Shown piece by piece: positions 8,376-14,106 of a stretch of DNA of 22,317 nt. The stretch spans positions 1 to 22,317 of the forward strand of contig CANBDB010000011.1 of assembly GCA_947367285.1 (NCBI GenBank). Reading direction: 5' to 3'. Made by a program: the position numbers and the translations under genes. Each line of letters begins with the position of its first letter. Within the stretch, counting starts at the first letter, position 1. The DNA is from an uncultured Clostridia bacterium. Its GTDB lineage: Bacteria > Bacillota > Clostridia > Oscillospirales > CAG-272. Under the pieces are notes generated by a model that made no database searches, was not told where the DNA came from, and saw only the letters and a list, made by a program, of their open reading frames with translations.

Positions 8376-8434
8376 AAGGCATTGTTGATCGATACACAAG
8401 ACATCTAACCTTGTATCCCGATCAACAATGCCTT
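8376..8434 (-). repeat. Long 25-bp RNA stem-loop in the malE-malF gap
   Basis: The arms at 8376-8400 and 8410-8434 pair over 25 positions around a 9-base loop. In the minus-strand (operon) RNA there are 22 Watson-Crick pairs, two G-U wobbles and one G-A mismatch. In plus-strand RNA the two wobbles become A-C mismatches. The element is therefore selected, or at least best formed, as operon mRNA. It has no T-run after it, so it does not look like a terminator. Its loop contains ATG 8402-8404, the most upstream possible malF start. It could block exonucleases, be cut by RNase III, or hide a false start. Confidence 0.75.
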
Positions 8435-8439
8435 TGTGG

Positions 8440-8474
8440 AAAAATGGGGTGAATCCCAAACGGGATTCACCCCA
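8440..8474 (-). terminator. Intra-operon terminator/attenuator after malE
   Basis: On the minus strand a perfect 13-bp stem (8462-8474 with 8445-8457) with a GTTT loop is followed immediately by five T (8444-8440). It lies 45 bases after the malE stop and before the permease genes. No separate promoter is obvious between it and malF, so partial read-through is the simplest way for malF-malG-ATPase to be expressed. This would give the usual excess of binding protein over permease. Confidence 0.9.
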
Positions 8475-8519
8475 TCCCAAATGAATGTTTTATATTATCT
8501 AATACTGTTTGTTAGGTTA

Positions 8520-9764
8520 TTATTTTGCAACCATTGCATTAACCTTAACTTCGTACTCAGCAAGTGCTGCCTTAAGGTCTGCTTCTGTCAAACCAGCCTC
8601 TTTACACTTTTCACCAAGAAGAGCACCTTCATTCCACCAGTCACCGTGAATTACGCCCTGAGGAACGGAGTATACGTTCTGCTCAAGAAGAGCGGAAAGA
8701 AGAACGTTGCCCTTAACGTCTTCATTTGCCTGAGCTGCCTTATTGGAGGGACCCCACTGGAATTCGTAGTATCTCTCAAGCTGTGCCTCTTCGCTAGAAA
8801 GCCAAAGTGCGAGATCGGAGCAAAGTTTTGCCTTTGTTTCGTCAGCCTGGGGCTTGCAACCGATAAGCTTATAACCGGAGAATGAACCCATCTGGTATGT
8901 CTTACCATCAACTGTATATGTGGGAAGCTTTGTTGCCTTCATGTTGTCGCCGTATACGCTTTCAGCTGCGCCTGCATTCCAAATACCTGTTACAAGAGCA
9001 CCTGTGCCAGCAAAGTCACCAGATGTGTTGAGCCAAGCCTTAGAGCTAGCCATTTCGTACATCTTTCTCATAGCGATAAGACCATTGTCGGAGTTGAAGT
9101 TATCATCTACGCCTGTAACTGTCTTGCCGTCTGCAGAGTATGTCCATGTGTTATGGCAAAGAGGTTCGCCACCTTCAACGGGCTGTGCAAAGAAGAAACC
9201 TGCCATGATCCAAGCATTTGTCAACTCATAACCGAACTTAACGCCTGCCTTCTCACAAGCTGCCAAAATACCTTCAAGTGTCTTAGCGTCTTCATCGGAT
9301 ACTATAGAAGAATCATAGTAGAGATAGTAGCCGTTGTCGGATGTGAAGGGATAAGCATAGATATTGTCGCCAACTGTTGCAGCACCTACGGAACCAGGAT
9401 CGTTATTAGCTGTAACTGTTGCAGCTGCCTGTGCGCCAAGAGGTGCAAGAGCACCACCCTGTACAAGACGAGAAATCTGGTCCTGTGCGAAGCAGTACAT
9501 ATCGGGAGCTGTAGCAACGTCCTTAAGAACTTCACCAGCAGCATCACCTTCGCCTACTGTTTCAATTGTGATTGTGAAATCATACTCGGGATGAGCAGCC
9601 TTGAAAGCTTCAACCTGTTCCATGAAAAGGTCGTCAACACCCTCTGTTGTAGATACCCACATTGTGATCTCATATGTTTTCTTCTCATTGCAGCCTACTA
9701 AGCTGAAGCAAGCAAGAGCCATAACGAGAACGAGAACAAGTGATAAGATTTTAGTCATTTTCAT
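8520..9764 (-). CDS. malE: Maltodextrin-type extracellular solute-binding lipoprotein (MalE-like)
   Basis: Family 1 sugar-binding protein of a CUT1 importer, anchored to the outer face of the membrane. The signal peptide (MKMTKILSLVLVLVMALACF) ends in lipobox LVGC with C25 as the lipidated residue. The mature part (YEITMWVSTTEGVDDLFMEQ onward) shows the two-lobe binding-protein pattern, including the aromatic-rich LERYYEFQWGPSNKAAQ near the C-terminus. Length (414) is typical. AGGAGGAG ends eight bases before the ATG, and a perfect sigma-A promoter lies upstream. It is the first gene of the transporter operon, downstream of the amylase gene. The ligand is inferred to be maltodextrin from neighbours; the sequence alone says only oligosaccharide. 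Confidence 0.93.
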   Translation of the reverse strand: MKMTKILSLVLVLVMALACFSLVGCNEKKTYEITMWVSTTEGVDDLFMEQVEAFKAAHPEYDFTITIETVGEGDAAGEVLKDVATAPDMYCFAQDQISRLVQGGALAPLGAQAAATVTANNDPGSVGAATVGDNIYAYPFTSDNGYYLYYDSSIVSDEDAKTLEGILAACEKAGVKFGYELTNAWIMAGFFFAQPVEGGEPLCHNTWTYSADGKTVTGVDDNFNSDNGLIAMRKMYEMASSKAWLNTSGDFAGTGALVTGIWNAGAAESVYGDNMKATKLPTYTVDGKTYQMGSFSGYKLIGCKPQADETKAKLCSDLALWLSSEEAQLERYYEFQWGPSNKAAQANEDVKGNVLLSALLEQNVYSVPQGVIHGDWWNEGALLGEKCKEAGLTEADLKAALAEYEVKVNAMVAK

Positions 9765-9817
9765 AACTAATTCTCCTCCTAAAAAAATTATTAATATTAC
9801 CCTTTAGGGCATTATTT

Positions 9818-9846
9818 ATTATAATATTATTTAGCGTATTTGTCAA
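9818..9846 (-). promoter_or_regulatory. Consensus sigma-A promoter of malE
   Basis: The minus strand reads TTGACA (9846-9841), a 17-base spacer and TATAAT (9823-9818), a perfect consensus. Transcription would start near 9811, with a leader of about 47 nt. The spacer holds AAATACGCTA, which also occurs near the amylase promoter. CCCTTTAGGG (9800-9809) lies just downstream of the start site and is a weak operator candidate. Confidence 0.88.
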
Positions 9847-9940
9847 TAACAATATAGCACTTTTGCACAAATTCGGCACTATGTATAAATCATTTTGATA
9901 TTTTTTGAACAAATTGCTAATTAATTATCATAAAGACAAA

Positions 9941-11623
9941 TTATTCGGTATATTGATACAAAATAACTGTTGTCTGAGGACCGAGCGTAAGTGTTGTTCC
10001 GCTGAGCTCTGCATCGGAAACACCCACGTAATCACCGAGCTCAATGTTTGAAAGATTCATAAGCTGACCGAGGGTTTTGTTGCTTCCGTTCTTCAATGTG
10101 GAAATGTCAAAGGTAACAGTTTCATCTGCGGAAGTGTTGTGAAGAATAACGAGCTTATCGTTTCCATAAGTTACAAAGAAACCGCCAAACGTTGACTTTC
10201 CTGCGTAAAGCGCCTGATAATTACCGCGCGCGATTGCAGGATAGCTATGACGAATAGATAGAACCTTTGTGTAGTGGATAAGCAAGCTATCCTCGTCCTT
10301 GCGTTGATCGTCAGCGGTGTTGTCCCAAAGGTCTATAGGATAGGAAGCGTGTCTTGGAATCTCACAAGTCCAAACATCGCCCCACTTGTAAGGAAGACGA
10401 CGGTTTGCGTCCTCGGGAGAGTCGCCCGAGCCCTTAAGACCGATTTCCTCACCGTAATAGATTACAGGTGTACCGGGTGTGAGAAGATAGAGACTTGCAG
10501 CCATCTTTCTCTGATTATCCGTACCAATAAATCCCGCACTTCTATCCTGGTCGTGGTTGGAGAGGAAGAGTGAGAGCATACCATTGGAATTATTGGAGAG
10601 AATTCTCTTTTGCGCGTTTTCAATGTTGCTCGCAAAGGTACTGATAGCACCTGTTCCCTTTGATGCGGATGCGATCGTGCTATTACCTGCCATCGGGAAA
10701 TAGAAGCAGTTCATTGCATCGTAATATTTGAGAATATTCGTCTCAGTATCCCAGCACTCGCCGATAAGATAGATATCGGGATATGCCTTGCGAAGCTCGC
10801 CGCAATACCACTCATAGAATGCGGAAGACTTTACATGATCGTTATAATAAATATACTTAACTGCGTCAAAACGGAAGCCGTCAATACCAAGATCCATCCA
10901 GTATTTTGCCACGTTGAGCATTTCGTTTCTTACTGCCTGATTATCGTAGTTAAGCTCGGGCATGCTTCCGCCCTTAGTGTCAAACCAGCACTCATACCAC
11001 AAGTTCTGTCCGCTTACCTTAACGTAGCCTTCATTTAATTTTGATGAATACCAAGAATAATAATTGTAGTATTTGTTTGAAGTATCGTTATTCTGATGAG
11101 CTTTTTTGAACTGCTTGAACCATTCATTCGATGTAGAAGTATGGTTAAGGGCAAGGTCAAGAATGAGCTTAACGTTTCTCTCGTCACAAAGCTCTATAAG
11201 CTCCTTGAGGTCATCAAGAGTACCAAACTCGGGGTCGATTGAATAGAAATCTATAGCGTCATACTTGTGAGCAGAGTTGCCGTGGAATATGGGTGTAAGC
11301 CAAATTGCCTGCACACCAAGGTCATCTCCCGATGAAATATCTCCGTCATTGAGATAATCAAAGGTCTCGATGATACCGCGGATATCACCAACTCCGTCTC
11401 CGTCGCTATCCGCGAAGGATCTTACGTAGATTTGATAGAGTGTTCTATAGTTATCATCTATAGAGTCGGGTATTTTCTCTCCTCCACCACCTTCTGTTGT
11501 TGATGACGAAGAGCCACCACCCGGAACAATGATAATGCAAGCTGTTAAAGCTGTAGTCGAAATAACCATAGCGAAAAGCAAAATCATTGAAAGCCAAATT
11601 TTTACGCTTTTGTAATTTTTCAT
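9941..11623 (-). CDS. Surface lipoprotein alpha-amylase (GH13)
   Basis: Endo-acting alpha-1,4-glucan hydrolase of the GH13 fold. The signal peptide ends in lipobox LTAC (C29), followed by a flexible G/S-rich tether to about residue 50, so the enzyme is anchored outside the membrane. GH13 signatures: YQIYVRSFADSDGDGVGD (63-80, with a Ca-site-like aspartate run), region I DLALNH (156-161), region II GFRFDAV (249-255, nucleophile D253), region III IGEC (acid/base E289), region IV NHD (356-358). A beta-sandwich C-terminal domain ends at residue 560. No carbohydrate-binding module is attached; the adjacent lipoprotein may supply binding. Neopullulanase-like or alpha-glucosidase specificity cannot be excluded without subfamily placement. 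AAGGAG lies four bases before the ATG. No terminator is seen after it, so some transcripts may run into malE. Confidence 0.93.
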   Translation of the reverse strand: MKNYKSVKIWLSMILLFAMVISTTALTACIIIVPGGGSSSSTTEGGGGEKIPDSIDDNYRTLYQIYVRSFADSDGDGVGDIRGIIETFDYLNDGDISSGDDLGVQAIWLTPIFHGNSAHKYDAIDFYSIDPEFGTLDDLKELIELCDERNVKLILDLALNHTSTSNEWFKQFKKAHQNNDTSNKYYNYYSWYSSKLNEGYVKVSGQNLWYECWFDTKGGSMPELNYDNQAVRNEMLNVAKYWMDLGIDGFRFDAVKYIYYNDHVKSSAFYEWYCGELRKAYPDIYLIGECWDTETNILKYYDAMNCFYFPMAGNSTIASASKGTGAISTFASNIENAQKRILSNNSNGMLSLFLSNHDQDRSAGFIGTDNQRKMAASLYLLTPGTPVIYYGEEIGLKGSGDSPEDANRRLPYKWGDVWTCEIPRHASYPIDLWDNTADDQRKDEDSLLIHYTKVLSIRHSYPAIARGNYQALYAGKSTFGGFFVTYGNDKLVILHNTSADETVTFDISTLKNGSNKTLGQLMNLSNIELGDYVGVSDAELSGTTLTLGPQTTVILYQYTE

Positions 11624-11701
11624 ATTTCTCCTTCTGCCGTTTTAAAAAATTCGGCGATATGTTTCTAAAAATACGCTATTAGGCATACTTCGTTACTATA
11701 A

Positions 11702-11730
11702 ATTATATCATTATTTATGTCAAATTTCAA
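11702..11730 (-). promoter_or_regulatory. Promoter of the amylase gene
   Basis: On the minus strand, TTGAAA (11730-11725), 17 bases, TATAAT (11707-11702) with an extended TGa directly before the -10. The leader is about 70 nt and contains AATAGCGTATTT (11669-11678 region), shared in opposite orientation with the malE promoter. Confidence 0.85.
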
Positions 11731-11802
11731 TGATAAAATTTAAACAAAAAGCCCCTACTCAATTTGTTCATTATAACCATACCCTGTTTGTTACAAAGAA
11801 AC

Positions 11803-11828
11803 CCCCCGCGTTCCGTAGAACGCGGGGG
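11803..11828 (-). terminator. Terminator of the malQ-pulA-binding-protein operon
   Basis: An 11-bp GC-rich stem (CCCCCGCGTTC with GAACGCGGGGG) on the minus strand is closed by a UACG tetraloop and followed by a short T-rich tail (GTTTCTTTG). It starts about 30 bases after the stop of the gene ending at 11858. Confidence 0.9.
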
Positions 11829-11857
11829 AAATTTTATTAACAAATTTGAGTTGCAAT

Positions 11858-14062
11858 TTACTCAGCCTTGAGCTCCTGAGTTGTAGGATTCCAAGTTATA
11901 GTAAGTGTCGTGCCGTCTGCATCAACTGTTACAGAAGCATTAGCAGCATTTGTGGGATATTCACCTGCGCCCCACTTGTGGTTGAGAACAACCTTATACT
12001 CATATGTTCCTGCTGCAACATTTTCAAACACCTTTGTGTAAACGCCTGTTGCTGCATCATATGTCATATCGTTTGCTGTATCGCTTGTGTTCCAATCGCT
12101 ACCGCAAAGAGCACCCTGACCAACTACTGTGTAAACAGAAGTTTCACCACAAACTGAGCAAGAACCATCCGCACCGTAGCTATGTCCAAGAGCGGGAGTA
12201 TTCAATTCGTATGTTTCTCCACACTTTGAGCAAACGTAAGATGTCTTACCGCCTGTTGTGCAAGAAGGAGCTGTTACTACAGTTCCCTCGCCTTCAGAGG
12301 AGTGAGAGCATCCATCGGGAGAGTAGATGAATTCAACTGCAAGGTTGCCGCCGTTCCAATCCATCTTCCAACCTGCACCGTCAACTACCCCGGAAACGAT
12401 GTCGGGTGTCTGGTCGATCTGACCTGAACCGTCATCCTTCTTACCGTTGAAGATAAGACCTGTAACACCTTCAGGAATTCGAACAGCATAAACTTCGTAT
12501 CCGTCAACCTCTCCTACAAGAGTCATTGCATTACCGGGCCATGTGGGATCGGAGGATGTGCCCCAATAGTAAGCAGAAACCTCAGACCAATTCCAGTTGT
12601 TTTGGAAGTATACTATAATACCATCACCCTCGGGCAATTCACCGGGAGTTCCTGAACCGGAGGATTCGGAGCTATTAGACCAAGAAGCTGTGCCTACGTG
12701 GTAGTAAAGCTTATCATCGGACTTATCGGGAACTGCGAGGTCGCCTGTCTGCTCTCTCTTGAGATCCCAGTTGTAATCGGATGCTTCAGAGTTGAAGTCA
12801 ACGAAGATTATCATATTTGCGCCTGCGGGGATGTTAACCTCGTAAACGTTAGGATCCTCAGTAGGAATGAAATCAGCCCACTGGTCGCCGGGCCATGTCC
12901 AAGCACCCATCAAAGAACCATCGTTCCAAGTAGAGTTAAGAACAACGTAAACTTTATCTACGGGATTTGCGTTAGGAGTTACAGAAGGAGTTGAGCTGCC
13001 GCCGTTATCTCCACCGTTATCTCCGGTGAAACCAACGTCAACATTATTTCCGTTTTCATCAGTAACAACAATATTTCTTGTCTTGCTATTGAAGTGTACT
13101 GTGTAAGTACCTGCCTGGATAGTAAGGTCATTGCCCATACCGCCGGGATAGTATACACCGGAAAGGTTGTTATAAACCTTGAACGTTGCGGGAGACAATA
13201 CTTCCCAAGTGAATGTCCAGTTTTCATTGTCAGTGGATGTGAACTTGTAGTCCTCTTCGCCGTAAGCTGTACTCCAGCCGTTGAAGTCACCGATAAGACG
13301 GATATCATCGGGCAAGCTTTCAAGAGCTTCAATAAACTTAAAGCTCATTACGTTGTTTGCTTCATCGTAAGTGATTTCGTACTTACCGTCCTGACCTTCA
13401 GCAACAACGATGTTGTTGTTTTCGCCCGCGGTAAATACTACTGTACCGTTTTCGTCCTTAACTACGCCGTCAGCAAAGCCTACCATAACATCGATAGCCT
13501 TTTCTTCATCCCAACCAAGATTTCTTGTCATCTTGAATTGGTCGCCTGCGTAAAGGTTAAGTGTTACTCTGTAGAGACCGTCTTCACCAAGCTTCAAGCC
13601 AACGTTCTGAGCAGCTGCTTCGTGATTCCAGTTGTTGCACTTACCAAGGTCACCCTTACCTGCACCGATAAGGTACCATACGCTAGCATCAAACTCGCCG
13701 CCGTTACCGTCATCGGAACCGTCAGCAGCCTTAAAGTAAGCATAAATTCTCATGCTCTTCTTAGCGGTTGTTTTTTCAAAGTCGAATTTTTTAATATAAG
13801 GTCTTTCATACCAACCCTGGAATTCCATACCCTCAGCTTCGGGTGTCCAAGGGGTAAGCTTGCTTCCCTTTTCAACTACTTCTTCTTTTAATACCTTTTG
13901 TCCCTGTACCCACTGGATGGTAACCATTTCTTTAACTACCACACCGGGGTCGCCGCCCAATTGACCGAAAATTTCTTCTAAATTCAATTCACATGCTGTG
14001 AATGTAGACAACGCAAGGATAAGAACTAAAAGAAAAGATGTAAATTTAACTGTTCTTTTCAT
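11858..14062 (-). CDS. Multi-module starch-binding surface lipoprotein, no catalytic domain
   Basis: A 734-residue secreted lipoprotein (lipobox FTAC, C24) built of binding modules, with none of the GH13 motifs. Order: an InlB/Flg_new-like beta module (about 45-112, ending in GWYERPYIKKFDF...YAYF); a first sandwich module (127-246, WYLIGAGKGDLGKCNNWN); a second (250-340, DDIRLIGDFNGW); an N/G/S/T linker; a CBM26-like module (368-455, KVYVVLNSTWNDG); a clearer CBM26 module (479-583, YFQNNWNWSEVSAYYW, WPGNAM, IFNG); a cysteine-rich segment with CSKC (611-614) and CSVC (635-638); and a C-terminal module like the X25 domain of Bacillus pullulanases (643-734, GTYEYKVVLN). AAGGAG lies six bases upstream. 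It follows the pullulanase gene by 44 bases. The likely role is to hold starch at the surface for the tethered enzymes, as SusE/F do in Bacteroidetes; this is inferred. Confidence 0.85.
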   Translation of the reverse strand: MKRTVKFTSFLLVLILALSTFTACELNLEEIFGQLGGDPGVVVKEMVTIQWVQGQKVLKEEVVEKGSKLTPWTPEAEGMEFQGWYERPYIKKFDFEKTTAKKSMRIYAYFKAADGSDDGNGGEFDASVWYLIGAGKGDLGKCNNWNHEAAAQNVGLKLGEDGLYRVTLNLYAGDQFKMTRNLGWDEEKAIDVMVGFADGVVKDENGTVVFTAGENNNIVVAEGQDGKYEITYDEANNVMSFKFIEALESLPDDIRLIGDFNGWSTAYGEEDYKFTSTDNENWTFTWEVLSPATFKVYNNLSGVYYPGGMGNDLTIQAGTYTVHFNSKTRNIVVTDENGNNVDVGFTGDNGGDNGGSSTPSVTPNANPVDKVYVVLNSTWNDGSLMGAWTWPGDQWADFIPTEDPNVYEVNIPAGANMIIFVDFNSEASDYNWDLKREQTGDLAVPDKSDDKLYYHVGTASWSNSSESSGSGTPGELPEGDGIIVYFQNNWNWSEVSAYYWGTSSDPTWPGNAMTLVGEVDGYEVYAVRIPEGVTGLIFNGKKDDGSGQIDQTPDIVSGVVDGAGWKMDWNGGNLAVEFIYSPDGCSHSSEGEGTVVTAPSCTTGGKTSYVCSKCGETYELNTPALGHSYGADGSCSVCGETSVYTVVGQGALCGSDWNTSDTANDMTYDAATGVYTKVFENVAAGTYEYKVVLNHKWGAGEYPTNAANASVTVDADGTTLTITWNPTTQELKAE

Positions 14063-14106
14063 ATTATTCTCCTTATTAACATTTTTTACTGTGAGCCAAT
14101 AAGTTA

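Noticed and set aside
8336..8404. 69-base upstream extension of the malF frame (from ATG 8404)
   Set aside because: Most of it lies within the long hairpin, the SD is weak, and the added residues do not look like the start of the permease family.
9800..9809. CCCTTTAGGG as a regulator site at the malE transcription start
   Set aside because: The arms are only four bases and it matches no operator family I know; kept only as a note in the promoter entry.
13094..13891. 265-codon plus-strand open frame opposite the starch-binding lipoprotein
   Set aside because: Antisense shadow; the minus-strand protein has a signal peptide, SD and domain structure, while this frame has none.
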